Origin: Desulfosporosinus orientis DSM 765
Lineage (GTDB): Bacteria > Bacillota > Desulfitobacteriia > Desulfitobacteriales > Desulfitobacteriaceae
Direction of reading: 5' to 3'
DNA length: 64,000 bases
NCBI RefSeq assembly: GCF_000235605.1
Contig: NC_016584.1
Span: 1,600,001 to 1,664,000 of the forward strand
The position numbers and the translations under genes are program-made. Shown piece after piece: positions 1 through 10,117 of the stretch (position 1 is its first letter; every line of letters begins with the position of its first letter). The notes under the pieces were generated by a model, which was given only the letters and a program-made list of their open reading frames with translations, ran no database searches and was not told the DNA's origin.

Positions 1-470
1 CGGCTGCCCTAGGTCTATGCTTAAGAGCATTGGGACATAACGAACGTGTTGGGTTTCTGCAATTCATGAAAGGAAGCAAGAATTATGGGGAAGTAAAGAT
101 GGCCGCAAAGCTGCCCAACTTTACACTCGTTCAATCTGGACAAGAGTCCTTTGTTTCATACGAAAACCCAGATCCAATTGACATTCAGATGGCTCAAGAT
201 GGATTTGAGTTAGCACGGCAATGGCTTGAAGAGGATCAATTTGACCTGATTGTCCTTGATGAAATCCTGGTCGCAGTGGCCTTTAAATTAATTACGGTAG
301 AGCAAGTTATAGATTTAATCAAAAAGCGACCACTCCATCTTGATTTGGTTCTGACCGGACGTTACGCATCCTCTGAGTTCATGGAAATCGCAGATACTGT
401 AACTGAGATGACAGAGCATCGGCATGCTTATCACCAAGGGGTTGAAGCAAAGGCGGGGATGGAATTTTGA
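1..470 (+). CDS. cobA: ATP:cob(I)alamin adenosyltransferase, CobA/BtuR type (5' end outside window)
   Basis: Transfers the adenosyl group of ATP to cob(I)alamin, making coenzyme B12 for the mutase downstream. The reading frame is open from base 3, so the N-terminus with the P-loop lies outside the window. Visible family features are the segment ALGHNERVGFLQFMKG, the acidic FDLIVLDEI strand, LDLVLTGRYAS, and the C-terminal [21 protein letters not shown] region, where CobA proteins characteristically end with a Gly-rich tail. The TGA stop overlaps the TTG start of meaB, so the two are translationally coupled. The link to an adenosylcobalamin mutase operon is strong contextual support. It is not a PduO or EutT type enzyme, judging from these motifs. 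Confidence 0.9.
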   Translation, partial: AALGLCLRALGHNERVGFLQFMKGSKNYGEVKMAAKLPNFTLVQSGQESFVSYENPDPIDIQMAQDGFELARQWLEEDQFDLIVLDEILVAVAFKLITVEQVIDLIKKRPLHLDLVLTGRYASSEFMEIADTVTEMTEHRHAYHQGVEAKAGMEF

Positions 471-1423
471 ACATAGAAAGGATCGATCAATTACTATCTC
501 GGCTCTTTGAACAGGACCGGCGGGCAACGGCCAAAATCATTTCGTTGGTCGAAGATAACATTGAGAGAGCGTATATCATGCGTTCCATCCTGAAACAAAC
601 GGGTAAACAAATGGTCGTCGGAATTACAGGGCCGCCTGGTGCAGGAAAAAGCTCGTTAGTTGATGCCTTGACAAAATTTTATCGTTCGAAAGAGGAACGA
701 GTCGGAATCGTCGCCGTTGATCCCAGCAGCCCGTATTCGGGCGGGGCGATTTTAGGGGATCGTATACGCATGCAAACCCATGGCACAGACCGTGATGTCT
801 TTATTCGCAGCATGGGCACAAGGGGACATTTAGGAGGGGTTACGCGTTCAACAGCAGATGTATTAAGAATTTTAGAAGCCGGTGGATATCATCGGCTCCT
901 TCTGGAAACCGTTGGAGTCGGGCAGTCTGAACTGGAAATTATGCGAATTTCAGATACCGTTGTGGTGGTCCTTAATCCAGGGACAGGGGATGGAATTCAG
1001 GCCATTAAAGCGGGGATTATGGAAATTGCCGATATCTTTGTAGTTAATAAATCCGATTTACCAGGGGCAGACCGAATGCGAAATGACATTGAAATGATGT
1101 TGAATTTAAGTTGTGATGGGAAGGCTTGGCGGCCTCCTGTTGTTCTAACCAGTGCCGTAAGCGGAAATGGTTTAGAGAGCCTATACGAAAAAATTAACAC
1201 TCATCAAGCATATTTACTGGAATCCGGACAAAGAGACAGGCATCGCATCGAACGGCTTCGCCAGGAAACCTGGCGTCAGTGGGAAGATAAAGCCCTCGCT
1301 GCTTTTGAGAGCCTATGGGAAGCAACAAGGGAAACTTGGGAACATGCGGCTCAAGCGGATCCCTATGAAGTAGCCCGTTTGTTATGGGAAGAGCGTTTTA
1401 AGGGGGATAAATGGGATGAGTAA
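467..1423 (+). CDS. meaB: MeaB-type G-protein chaperone of the B12 mutase
   Basis: GTPase of the MeaB/ArgK family that guards loading and repair of adenosylcobalamin in acyl-CoA mutases. The 318 residues match the family. The Walker A motif GPPGAGKS is at about residues 55-62, followed by [19 protein letters not shown], the switch region with [17 protein letters not shown], and the base-specificity motif NKSD. The TTG start overlaps the stop of the adenosyltransferase gene, and its own stop overlaps the start of the mutase large subunit by 8 bases. This gives a tightly coupled cofactor-supply and enzyme operon. Homologues tied to isobutyryl-CoA mutases are called MeaI or exist as the fused IcmF; here the partner is separate. 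Confidence 0.93.
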   Translation: MNIERIDQLLSRLFEQDRRATAKIISLVEDNIERAYIMRSILKQTGKQMVVGITGPPGAGKSSLVDALTKFYRSKEERVGIVAVDPSSPYSGGAILGDRIRMQTHGTDRDVFIRSMGTRGHLGGVTRSTADVLRILEAGGYHRLLLETVGVGQSELEIMRISDTVVVVLNPGTGDGIQAIKAGIMEIADIFVVNKSDLPGADRMRNDIEMMLNLSCDGKAWRPPVVLTSAVSGNGLESLYEKINTHQAYLLESGQRDRHRIERLRQETWRQWEDKALAAFESLWEATRETWEHAAQADPYEVARLLWEERFKGDKWDE

Positions 1424-3053
1424 CAATTTTTTGCGCTGGAAAGCAAACTATGAAGCTTTGAAAGAGCGAAAAGGACCATTTTTTACAGTTTCAAGTGTAC
1501 CGATTGACCCACTCTATGCACCTGGAAATACCGCAGAGATTGATTACGAACGGGATCTGGCAAATCCCGGTGAGTATCCGTACACCAGGGGAGTCCGGAC
1601 TAATATGTATCGCGGGCGCCTCTGGACAATGAGACAGTTCGCAGGGTTTGCCACAGCTAAAGAATCCAATGAACGGTATAAATTTTTACTAAGCCAAGGG
1701 CAAACAGGCTTAAGTGTTGCCTTTGATATGCCCACCATTATGGGCTATGACTCGGATCACCCCCGCGCTTATGGAGAAGTTGGCCGGGTCGGTGTAGCCA
1801 TTGACTCTCTGCAGGATATGGAGATTTTGTTCAAAGATATTCCCCTTGACCGAGTCAGCACGTCTATGACCATCAATGCACCTGCATCGATTATTTGGTG
1901 CATGTATATTGTCGCCGCTGAAAAACAAGGTGTGTCAGCCAATAAATTAACAGGAACCATCCAGAATGATATCTTAAAAGAATATATTGCTCAGAAATCC
2001 TGGATTTTCCCACCGGAGCCATCCATCCGTTTAATCACCGATATCTTTAGCTTTGCCAAAGAAAATGTTCCCAAATGGAATACCATTAGTATCAGCGGTT
2101 ATCACATACGGGAAGCCGGCGCTACAGCATTGCAGGAATTAGCCTTTACACTGGCCGACGGCTTTGCCTATGTCGAAGCAGGTATTAAAGCCGGCCTTGA
2201 AGTAGATGACTTTGCACCACGGTTATCCTTCTTCTTTAACTCTCACACCGATTTCTTTGAGGAAATAGCCAAATACCGAGCCGCCCGCAGAATCTGGGCC
2301 CGCCACATGAAAGAAAAGTATGGAGCCAAAAAAGAAGAAAGTCTCCTTCTGCGCTTCCATACACAAACAGCCGGCTGCTCTCTCACCGGGCAGCAGCCAG
2401 AAAACAATATAGTGAGAACTGCTTATCAGGCAATGGCAGCCGTTCTTGGGGGCACCCAATCCCTGCATACTAATTCCATGGACGAAGTCTTAGCGTTACC
2501 CACCGAAAAAGCCGTACAGATTGCTCTGCGAACCCAGCAAATCTTAGCCTATGAAACAGGTGTCGTTAATACAATCGATCCGTTGGCTGGCTCGTATTTT
2601 GTAGAAACCCTCACCAACCAAATGGAAGAGGGTGCAGAGGAGTATTTCCGAAAGATTGATGAGCTCGGCGGGGTGTTAGGTGCCATACGTGAGAACTTCT
2701 TCCAACAGGAAATCGCGGATGCAGCGTATCGCTATCAGCAAGAGATTGAAACCAAAGATCGAATTATTGTGGGCGTCAACGAATTTGTTATGGAAGAGAA
2801 ACTGGCTATTGACCTCTTAAAGATAAATCCTGAAATTGAAAGGGCTCAAGCGCGCAGTGTCAAGGAATTAAGAGAACGCCGGGATAACCTCAGAGTTCAA
2901 AGCACATTGGCGGACATGAAGGAAGCAGCATTAGGAAATGAAAACATGATACCAAAGATCATTGATGCCGTACGGGCCTACGCTACGGAAGGAGAAATGA
3001 TTGCCGTTCTCAAAGAAGTGTTTGGAGAATATCGGGAACAAGCGGTATTTTAG
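1416..3053 (+). CDS. icmA: acyl-CoA mutase large subunit, isobutyryl-CoA mutase-like (IcmA type)
   Basis: Large, substrate-binding TIM-barrel subunit of a coenzyme B12-dependent acyl-CoA mutase, 545 aa; the B12 domain is a separate gene as in Icm enzymes. The positions equivalent to Tyr89 and Arg207 of Propionibacterium methylmalonyl-CoA mutase are Phe75 (in RQFAGF) and Gln193 (in [11 protein letters not shown]). Their spacing of 118 residues equals that of the reference pair, and the catalytic His is at 230 in SISGYH. Phe plus Gln is the published signature of isobutyryl-CoA mutase, which interconverts butyryl- and isobutyryl-CoA. Automatic pipelines would likely call it methylmalonyl-CoA mutase. 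Specificity is inferred from residues only; other acyl-CoA isomers remain possible. Confidence 0.85.
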   Translation: MSNNFLRWKANYEALKERKGPFFTVSSVPIDPLYAPGNTAEIDYERDLANPGEYPYTRGVRTNMYRGRLWTMRQFAGFATAKESNERYKFLLSQGQTGLSVAFDMPTIMGYDSDHPRAYGEVGRVGVAIDSLQDMEILFKDIPLDRVSTSMTINAPASIIWCMYIVAAEKQGVSANKLTGTIQNDILKEYIAQKSWIFPPEPSIRLITDIFSFAKENVPKWNTISISGYHIREAGATALQELAFTLADGFAYVEAGIKAGLEVDDFAPRLSFFFNSHTDFFEEIAKYRAARRIWARHMKEKYGAKKEESLLLRFHTQTAGCSLTGQQPENNIVRTAYQAMAAVLGGTQSLHTNSMDEVLALPTEKAVQIALRTQQILAYETGVVNTIDPLAGSYFVETLTNQMEEGAEEYFRKIDELGGVLGAIRENFFQQEIADAAYRYQQEIETKDRIIVGVNEFVMEEKLAIDLLKINPEIERAQARSVKELRERRDNLRVQSTLADMKEAALGNENMIPKIIDAVRAYATEGEMIAVLKEVFGEYREQAVF

Positions 3054-3078
3054 TAATAGTTTTTGGGAGGGGAACATA

Positions 3079-3489
3079 ATGAAAGAGACTCGAATCCGTG
3101 TCTTGGTCGGGAAACCGGGCTTAGATGGTCATGACAGGGGGGCTAAAGTGATTGCCCGGGCACTGCGTGATGCAGGAATGGAAGTCATCTACTCCGGGTT
3201 GCATCAGACTCCGGAACAAATAGTAGAAGCAGCGATCCAGGAAGATGTTGATGTAATAGGAATAAGTGTACTATCTGGAGCGCACATGACAATTTTCCCG
3301 AGAATTAAGGAACTGCTCAAAGAGCAGAACGCCGAGGATATAGTATTGATGGGCGGGGGGACACTTCCAGAGGATGACATCGACTCACTTTTAGAGGACG
3401 GGCATGCGGAAGCGCTATTTACACCGGGAACACCGACGACGGAAATAGTAAGTTGGATAAGGGAGAAATTCGAGAGCAGCGAATCGTGA
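3079..3489 (+). CDS. icmB: acyl-CoA mutase small subunit, cobalamin-binding (IcmB type)
   Basis: Binds the corrinoid of the mutase. The start chosen is the ATG at 3079, preceded by GGGAGGGGAAC; it gives 136 aa, the usual size of separate B12-domain subunits. The base-off/His-on motif DxHxxG is D16-G-H18-D-R-G21 in [15 protein letters not shown]. Later family elements are SVLSGAH and [12 protein letters not shown], which line the nucleotide-loop pocket. It lies 25 bases after the large subunit in the same operon. A longer reading frame from 3001 overlaps the large subunit and has no suitable ribosome binding site, so it was not used. Confidence 0.93.
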   Translation: MKETRIRVLVGKPGLDGHDRGAKVIARALRDAGMEVIYSGLHQTPEQIVEAAIQEDVDVIGISVLSGAHMTIFPRIKELLKEQNAEDIVLMGGGTLPEDDIDSLLEDGHAEALFTPGTPTTEIVSWIREKFESSES

Positions 3490-3507
3490 GAGGGGCTGAT
3501 AAATAAA

Positions 3508-4032
3508 TTGGTAACATTAAACTCTAAGGACGATCTAACCAGAGAACAAACCATAGAGTTATTGGAAGACTTTGCTAAACGTTGGATTGCACATGACGGA
3601 CTATGGTTTCAGGCAATTGAACAAGTACGGGGTCTTGACGAAGCAGTTAAACATGATATTGAGGCTTGGCGAAAATTTACAGTCTTAGAAGCTAAACGCA
3701 TCATGTCTTTCCTTAATTTACCCCAAAACGGGGGACTTGACGCCTTGGAAAGGGCTTTAAAGTTTCGGCTTTATGCCTTTCTCAATATTCAAGAGTACTC
3801 TAGACCAGATGACCACTCCTTAATATTTAAAATGCTTGACTGCCGTGTCCAGTCAGCTAGAAAACGCAAGAACCTTATTGACCACCCTTGCAAGCCCGTG
3901 GGAGAAGTCGAATACTCCTTATTCGCATCGACGATTGATCCGCGTATTAAAACATGTTGCATCGCTTGTCCACCTGATCCACATCCCGAAGAATTTTACT
4001 GCGGATGGAAGTTCACACTTGAAGAAGAATAA
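3508..4032 (+). CDS. small cytosolic protein of unknown function at the end of the mutase operon
   Basis: 174 aa starting at TTG 3508 behind GAGAGGGG. No signal peptide or membrane segment is visible. The N-terminal part is helical, with ELLEDFAKRWIAHDGLWFQAIE resembling small bacterial proteins of the DUF6125 type, though this family name is from memory. The C-terminus holds a cysteine cluster (CCIACPP then FYCGW) that could bind a metal. It follows the mutase small subunit by 18 bases and precedes the operon terminator, so it is probably cotranscribed. A role in acyl-CoA or cobalamin metabolism is only guilt by association. Confidence 0.75.
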   Translation: MVTLNSKDDLTREQTIELLEDFAKRWIAHDGLWFQAIEQVRGLDEAVKHDIEAWRKFTVLEAKRIMSFLNLPQNGGLDALERALKFRLYAFLNIQEYSRPDDHSLIFKMLDCRVQSARKRKNLIDHPCKPVGEVEYSLFASTIDPRIKTCCIACPPDPHPEEFYCGWKFTLEEE

Positions 4033-4147
4033 TTTACTGAGACTTTCTCTGACTGTCATGATGTTCGCCCAAAAATTATTTCTCCTGAACTCCTATTGTA
4101 TTGCGGATGGGACTTTGGATCTAGTCCTTAATGAGATAATAACATTG

Positions 4148-4191
4148 GATGTCGTCCACTGCTTTTTATACAGTAGTGGGCGACATCTTTT
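4148..4191 (+). terminator. intrinsic terminator of the mutase operon
   Basis: Stem GATGTCGTCCACT (4148-4160) pairs with AGTGGGCGACATC (4175-4187) with one G-U pair, followed by a short T run. It closes the cobA-meaB-icmA-icmB operon. Confidence 0.85.
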
Positions 4192-4399
4192 CATGTCATC
4201 CTAAAATTTAAACCATCATCGCTTTAAACAGGTTAATAAATAATTTACGATGATCTGCAGGAATTGTAATAAAAGGATAGAATTAGAAATTGGAATATTA
4301 TATACATAATAGGTAATTAATTAAATATCCTACCAAAATATTACATGATATTTCTGTTAAAATTGGCTACATCAAAATTTTTCTAAAGGAGGCAGCGAT
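4192..4399 (+). promoter_or_regulatory. AT-rich leader of the giant-protein cassette
   Basis: About 200 bases with no gene, very AT-rich (for example around 4290-4340), between a strong terminator and the first cassette gene. It must carry the promoter of the cassette, but no -35/-10 pair stands out clearly. A strong ribosome binding site, AAAGGAGG at 4385-4392, sets the GTG start at 4400. An ATG at 4398 is immediately followed by a stop and cannot be the start. Confidence 0.5.
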
Positions 4400-7300
4400 G
4401 TGACTTTATCAATGATTGCCCATGGCACTGACGGCAGAGACGGTTTGGAAGCCGGCATTCATCTGAGATGGAGCTTTGATCCGGCCTTAGGTTTTCCCCT
4501 CGCAGGGTTTCGCCTTTATCGGCGGGCATCCCTTAGTTTAAATGCCGCTGGTGCTAAAATGACCTTTGAACAATTGGGAGACCTGGTTAAACCGCCGTAT
4601 TCATGGAAGTTGGCTATTGGTAATAATGATTGCTCGGTAAGCTTAACTTCAACTCAAAGCACAATCCCAATTACTGGGATATTGGTTAACAACCAGAGGC
4701 GGAGTGCTCTGGCTATCGATGGAAAAGCGACGATAACCTTTTCCCAGGAGGTTCGAAATATCGAAATAGATGCTTATTTTTCGGATAACTGGAGTGCTGA
4801 ATTAACGGCTAAAACCTGCGGTACAGCAGTAGAACGGCTGGAGGCCGTCGATATAGTCGGGCAAAAAACCTTCACTTTTTCAGCTCAAGGTATCAACTCT
4901 ATCGACATGCAGGGAAAACATCTGCAAATATATGAAATTAGATTTTATAGTTGTGAGGATCTGACTGCCACTTGGGAAGGGCCGATTAATGAAAAAGGCG
5001 GCTTTGGCTTGCCAGTGAATATCAGCAAAGATTACATTTTGGATTTATTCAAGAAAAACCCAGGTATGGTTTATCCGGGTCATTCTCTAGCTCAGGACCT
5101 GAACGCTTATGGGTCTGATTGGCTATTAGCTGCTGCCCGCCTGCCGCGAAAAGTCTGGAAATGGTTTAGGGGTAAGAGATTTAGCGAACTGCAAGAGATT
5201 CTAAAACTCATAGTGGAAAATTCTAACCAAATGCCTATGGGCTGGCCGGTGCTAAACCTGGATGAAAAAAGCACAATTTCCTCTGCTGAAGCCCAGCCTG
5301 CAGAATTCCGCATACCTGCTCTGGATCTTGTCCTGATGGCAACTCTTAAGCCTTATATTGCCAGAATGTTAGGCTTATACTGGGTCGATAAAGATGTGGT
5401 CAGCGGACGATCCTACGATTATAAAATAGTTGCCGGCTGGCCTCAGGGAACCTTCTGGACTTTAGACTATTTAATGGATTTCGAAAAGTATTCAGTAGGG
5501 GAGAGTTTCTATTTCGTTGCTGCCATAGATAACCTGGTTTTTGAAACGTCTGATCGCGGGACGATTGTGAAACGGCCTTTGCCTCAGTTACAAATTAATC
5601 AGGGTTTACGCTATCAGCCTGGTTCCAGGGAGTTAAAAATTCGCTTCACAAGACCCGTTAAAGAGGTACAAGTCTTCCTGACTCATGAGTACAAAACCCT
5701 TAATATTGAGGCTTATCAGAATAATAGGATTGTTGATTCCTTAGTGTTTAGCAAGGCGGAAGGGCTGGCCGCTCTGCATTCCAGGGAAAATATTGATTTC
5801 ATTACGATCAAAGGGATTTCTCCCCTCAGCAGAAAATCTTGCATTATTTTGTATAAACTTAGCACCGGAGAAACCTATATTCCCGAGGGTGAGTATCACT
5901 ATATTCTCTACAATATCCGAAAAGAGTCTCCTAAGCCTGTGCCGCCCCCTGAGGGATTGCAGGTAGAGGGGCATATCGGTATGACTATGACACAAGACAA
6001 TGGACAAGTAGCGGACAATCGTTATACTGCAGCCTTGTGCTGGGATTTACCAACCGCATCGGCTGATTATAACCTTGTCAGTTCTCCTGTTTCTTACCAT
6101 GTCAAACGACAAACAGCCGGAAGTCCTCCAGAATTGCTGACTTGGGGACGCCCGGCAGTGATTACTGAAAAAGCTGCTCTTGAATCCTTACCCGACAGTC
6201 CGCCGATTTATTATACCGATACTTTGCCGGGCAAAGGACACTATCAGTACAGTATAGCGGCAGTTGATATATGGGGGAGGATCGGTTCTTATTCGAATTG
6301 GCAAGAATTAGTGCTTAAATCTGTCCTCCCGCCTCCCCCTGCCGATATAGAAGCAAAATATCTGGAAGCTGGAGATAATTATCTTAGCGCAGAAGAAGCA
6401 AAGCTAGTTGACCTAAACGAGAGTCAGCCTCTGTTAAAAGTACGCTGGAAATGGACAGATAACTTACAAAGGCAGGCTCCTGATGTTGTTTCATTTAATG
6501 TTTATTTTCAGCTTGGCTGGCTTAATTCAGTTCAGGGGTATCTCGCCGAGTCCCCTGCAGAAAAGGGTAACTTATTAGAGTTGATGACGTCCTATTTAAA
6601 CCCGGATATTCCGGCAGATTCCTTTGCAGGTATGGAGTTAAGGCTTAGTCAAGAGACATATACCATCGTATCAAGTAAAAGAGCCCCAGACGGTAAGTTT
6701 ATTTTATCCATCGATAAACCCATTCCTAAAGAAGATGACTTCCTTTCTATCGATTCAGAGACAGCAGCTATCAGTGAAGTTTATGAAAGGGGAGATTATT
6801 TACAAGTCAGACTTGCCAAACCAGAGCCCCTGGGACCAATCGGCAGTATTTCAGCTGCCTCTGACAAGGTTACGATTAATCAGATCAGTTATTCAGTAGT
6901 TGGGAATGAATTCATGTCGGCAGAGGACAACTCCTTTAACTTGATCACAGTAGCCAAACGATACCCTCAAAAAGGGGAATACTTTTCCGTAGTATGGCAG
7001 CCAACATCACCGGCTTATAAAGACTTTAGCAGCCCCTTAAGCTGGCAGCAGAAATTATTGAATGAGGGCGTTTCTAATGGTGAGCAGTACGAGGTCTATA
7101 TCAAGAACCCGCCGTTGAGCTCTTCCCTTGAGGATAAAACTGTTTATGCGCAAATTGGGATTTCAGCTATTAATGATGATGGTGAAGGGCCAGTTTCCAG
7201 TCCGGCAGCAGTTATGGCAGTTTTCCGGGTAAAGCCGCCTGCCCAGCCTATTGCAGATGCACCTGGGGTCTATGCAACTTCGGCCAACTTTTATGGAAAA

Positions 7301-8563
7301 TCCTCCTACGCAGTACGGTGGAGCAAAGATTCCACGCTTAAATATTTCGTTTATCGTGCCGTGGATGAAAACTTATTTGCTGTTGACGCCGAATTAAGAC
7401 AGCAAACTACTTACGAAGGAATGACTGAGTCTGCCGCTAATGCTCTGATCAATGAATTAAAAGTGCTGGAAGGCATTACTGATGCCCAAGCAAACGAAAA
7501 TTTGCGGAAGGAAATTTGGGAAAAAGTTATCAATCCCAGGAGTATTGATTATGCGCAGCTTTATCTAACCCCCCACAAGAATATTTTGTTTAAGGTCCTT
7601 GCTAATTTGCCGGGAAATGAGAAAGCCTTCGCCAAGCTTTATGAGAAGGCAATAGAAGCCAATGATCTCAAGTACAAGAACAGGCGAAATTACTGGGAAG
7701 AGGAGACAATGGCAGTTGATAATAATGCCCTTCTTTATGTTGACGATACCCTGGACGGTACAGCGGATAACTGTTATTTCTATCGGGTTCGTACCGTCAA
7801 TGAAGTAGGTGCCCTGGGGGATTTTGGGCCGGCCACTTATCCTGTTTACATGCCTGCCGGGTCCCTCCAGGCAGTACCGCAAATTACCAGGATTGAGGGG
7901 GGCGACCGCCAAATCACCATAGAGTGGTCTCCCTGCCATGTGCCAAATTTGGCAGGATACCTGGTTTACAGGGCGGATTCAGAGGCGTTGGCCAAGGACA
8001 TTCGCCGCATGATAATCCTGAAAAAGGATCCTGGTGACGCTTATTCGGTCACTGCGGGAACAAATTCTCTTTATATCGACCTAGGGATTGAGGGGGGCAA
8101 AAAATACTTTTACCGGGTTGTGGCTTTGTCAACGGTGGAAGAAAGAGGTTCAACTCTGGTGGTACGCTCTGCTCCATCTCTTCCCGCAGCGGGTCAAGCC
8201 TATGATCGGACCTCGCCGCTGCCTCCGGTGATAAGTCATCTGCAATGGGTCAAAGCCGGAAATGACGGTATAATTTACGGCCTTAACGATCCGTTACCCA
8301 CCGGGGTATCGGCTTATAGCGCTGTGTACTTAGCATGGGATGCTTCCCAGCCCGACTTGAGTTGTCTGGTTCAATTTAAAGCCGCTGACAGCGGTCAGTT
8401 CAAAAATGCCTCGGGATGGCTGGCCAAGGGACAAAACAGCTTCCTTCATAAAAATGATGGAACTTATCATGATCTTGAATACAGGCTAAAGGTGGTCAAT
8501 AAAGTTGGCAATATGAACATAGATTTCGCGCCGGCAGCTCTGGCTGCTCTGCCAAGTAATTAG
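4400..8563 (+). CDS. 1387-aa protein with fibronectin type III-like modules, function unknown
   Basis: Starts at GTG 4400. There is no signal peptide and no transmembrane segment. The sequence is a chain of beta-sandwich-like modules: the first contains GIHLRWSFDPALGFPLAGFRLYRR, and later ones repeat the fibronectin-III pattern of a W in strand B and a Y-x-Y-x-V strand before a Pro-rich joint (near residues 515-640, 940-1130 and 1155-1270). Examples are YQYSIAAVDIWGRIGSYS and KKYFYRVVALS. It is 17 bases upstream of the PLD-like gene and cotranscribed with it and the 1883-aa gene. The modules suggest a scaffold or binding protein. It could be a surface protein exported by an unknown route or a structural protein of a particle; neither is shown. 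Confidence 0.8.
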   Translation: MTLSMIAHGTDGRDGLEAGIHLRWSFDPALGFPLAGFRLYRRASLSLNAAGAKMTFEQLGDLVKPPYSWKLAIGNNDCSVSLTSTQSTIPITGILVNNQRRSALAIDGKATITFSQEVRNIEIDAYFSDNWSAELTAKTCGTAVERLEAVDIVGQKTFTFSAQGINSIDMQGKHLQIYEIRFYSCEDLTATWEGPINEKGGFGLPVNISKDYILDLFKKNPGMVYPGHSLAQDLNAYGSDWLLAAARLPRKVWKWFRGKRFSELQEILKLIVENSNQMPMGWPVLNLDEKSTISSAEAQPAEFRIPALDLVLMATLKPYIARMLGLYWVDKDVVSGRSYDYKIVAGWPQGTFWTLDYLMDFEKYSVGESFYFVAAIDNLVFETSDRGTIVKRPLPQLQINQGLRYQPGSRELKIRFTRPVKEVQVFLTHEYKTLNIEAYQNNRIVDSLVFSKAEGLAALHSRENIDFITIKGISPLSRKSCIILYKLSTGETYIPEGEYHYILYNIRKESPKPVPPPEGLQVEGHIGMTMTQDNGQVADNRYTAALCWDLPTASADYNLVSSPVSYHVKRQTAGSPPELLTWGRPAVITEKAALESLPDSPPIYYTDTLPGKGHYQYSIAAVDIWGRIGSYSNWQELVLKSVLPPPPADIEAKYLEAGDNYLSAEEAKLVDLNESQPLLKVRWKWTDNLQRQAPDVVSFNVYFQLGWLNSVQGYLAESPAEKGNLLELMTSYLNPDIPADSFAGMELRLSQETYTIVSSKRAPDGKFILSIDKPIPKEDDFLSIDSETAAISEVYERGDYLQVRLAKPEPLGPIGSISAASDKVTINQISYSVVGNEFMSAEDNSFNLITVAKRYPQKGEYFSVVWQPTSPAYKDFSSPLSWQQKLLNEGVSNGEQYEVYIKNPPLSSSLEDKTVYAQIGISAINDDGEGPVSSPAAVMAVFRVKPPAQPIADAPGVYATSANFYGKSSYAVRWSKDSTLKYFVYRAVDENLFAVDAELRQQTTYEGMTESAANALINELKVLEGITDAQANENLRKEIWEKVINPRSIDYAQLYLTPHKNILFKVLANLPGNEKAFAKLYEKAIEANDLKYKNRRNYWEEETMAVDNNALLYVDDTLDGTADNCYFYRVRTVNEVGALGDFGPATYPVYMPAGSLQAVPQITRIEGGDRQITIEWSPCHVPNLAGYLVYRADSEALAKDIRRMIILKKDPGDAYSVTAGTNSLYIDLGIEGGKKYFYRVVALSTVEERGSTLVVRSAPSLPAAGQAYDRTSPLPPVISHLQWVKAGNDGIIYGLNDPLPTGVSAYSAVYLAWDASQPDLSCLVQFKAADSGQFKNASGWLAKGQNSFLHKNDGTYHDLEYRLKVVNKVGNMNIDFAPAALAALPSN

Positions 8564-8580
8564 AGGAGGGGTACCAAAAA

Positions 8581-10101
8581 ATGCCGTCATTAGATGAACT
8601 TCGAGAAAAATGGTTTCTTGATTTTAATAATCCGGTCCAGTCCTTTCCGCCTGTTGCCAGGCATCCCGGCAGCCAAATCCAAGCCTATACTGATGGAAAT
8701 CTGGTGACCCCGCTGATTGACGGAAAAAACTACATGGATGAGTGGCGTGATGCTGCTCAGGAATTAGAGGCCAAGCCTGCTGGGGAACTATATCACTCTG
8801 CTTATGTTCTTAACCGGGTTTTGCCTAAAGGGGCCGAGTATTTTGACGCTTTTCAAACTTTAAAATCCGTAGAGAGTTCCGGTAAACCTGTGCGTATTGC
8901 TATTTCCGGCCATGCCAGCGATTATGTCGGTAATAAACTGGCCCAAAGTATCCTTAATGATGAAGGAATACCTCTTATCGCCATGGATTTTCGCTATCCT
9001 TCCAGCGGCAGCAATCACATGAAATTCACCTGTTATAAAAATCCGGACCAACCGAAAGCTTTGTTAGGATCCATTGATATTACCTTCAACCGCTGGGATA
9101 AACCAAGCCATGAGGGTATTGACCCTGAACGGCCTGACGGAGCAAGTGCTACCCATGATGCCGGCGTTATGATTGAAGGTCCGGCTGTAGCTGATCTTGA
9201 AACCACTTTTATCGAAAGGTGGAATGACAATACCCGCTCCCTTTTCATGAGTCCCGTTGAGACTATGCCGATTAATGCCGCTCTATCCGCCCCCTCCCCT
9301 GCCGGGTCTCATTCTGTTCAGGTTCTGAGAACTTATGGTATTGCGCCCAGAGGTTTGCTTGAGAGCTATTCCTGGTCTGAACAAGGTGAATTTACCATCT
9401 GGGCTGCCTATCTCAATGCCATAAAAAAGGCCTCAAAATACATTTACATAGAGGACCAGTATTTCTTTCCTTTTGAATGGCCGCCTTGTTATGACCGTAC
9501 CGGCAAAACTCAAGAAAGCGACTTGTTTTTCCAGCTGGCGGAGGCAATTAAAAGAGGGGTGAAAGTGATTGTCGTCGTACCCGGCGCTAGCGAAGATGCA
9601 GGACCTATCCGGTTCCAGCAAAAGTATCAACGGGATATGGGAGTGTACTATTTGAAAACGGCCAAGGATTCTGCTGAAGCTAAGGCTAATGGGGGTGATT
9701 TTGTAATTGTCTGCTTGTCTAAAAATTTTTCCCCGATCTATGTGCATTCCAAACTTATGATCTGTGATGATGAGTTTGTTCTGATTGGCTCAGCGAACTT
9801 CAACCAGCGCAGCATGACTCATGACGGGGAACTGCAAGTCGGGATTCTTGATCGGGATAATCGTTTCGCCAAAGATTTGCGCATGCAGCTTTGGGGTGAA
9901 CATATGGAGCTGAATATGAACGATCCGGGGGTCCTGGCGACTTTAGAGGACTCTCAGCTAGCTTATCTGGGCTTTAAGCTCTCCCCGGGCAGGGTCATCC
10001 AATATACGCCAGAACCTTTGCCTTTTGATCCCCTTCGCTTTAGCAGCCATGAACTGCTTAACAACAAACTTATTGACCCCTACGCCGGGCCAAGCCGATG
10101 A
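8581..10101 (+). CDS. phospholipase D-like protein with one intact and one degenerate HKD motif
   Basis: 506 aa, ATG start behind GAGGAGGGGT. The C-terminal catalytic half has a full HxKx4D motif, HSKLMICD at about residue 388, followed by the expected GSANFNQRSM. The N-terminal half has the matching fold context (NHMKFTCYK near residue 146, then LLGSIDITFNRWD), but the Asp of HxKx4D is replaced by Lys. PLD enzymes usually need both motifs, so activity may be altered, or the protein may dimerise through the good motif. No signal peptide is visible. It lies between two very large proteins in one operon, which suggests a phospholipid- or nucleic-acid-directed effector or a membrane-docking component. 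The substrate is unknown. Confidence 0.85.
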   Translation: MPSLDELREKWFLDFNNPVQSFPPVARHPGSQIQAYTDGNLVTPLIDGKNYMDEWRDAAQELEAKPAGELYHSAYVLNRVLPKGAEYFDAFQTLKSVESSGKPVRIAISGHASDYVGNKLAQSILNDEGIPLIAMDFRYPSSGSNHMKFTCYKNPDQPKALLGSIDITFNRWDKPSHEGIDPERPDGASATHDAGVMIEGPAVADLETTFIERWNDNTRSLFMSPVETMPINAALSAPSPAGSHSVQVLRTYGIAPRGLLESYSWSEQGEFTIWAAYLNAIKKASKYIYIEDQYFFPFEWPPCYDRTGKTQESDLFFQLAEAIKRGVKVIVVVPGASEDAGPIRFQQKYQRDMGVYYLKTAKDSAEAKANGGDFVIVCLSKNFSPIYVHSKLMICDDEFVLIGSANFNQRSMTHDGELQVGILDRDNRFAKDLRMQLWGEHMELNMNDPGVLATLEDSQLAYLGFKLSPGRVIQYTPEPLPFDPLRFSSHELLNNKLIDPYAGPSR

Positions 10102-10117
10102 GAGGAGGGAAGAGTCA

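Noticed and set aside
3001-3078. Longer N-terminus for the mutase small subunit starting inside the large-subunit gene
   Set aside because: It has no ribosome binding site and adds residues not seen in the family; ATG 3079 has GGGAGGGG at good spacing.
9433-9747. 104-aa minus-strand frame inside the PLD-like gene
   Set aside because: Shadow of a strongly coding plus-strand gene with no start signals.
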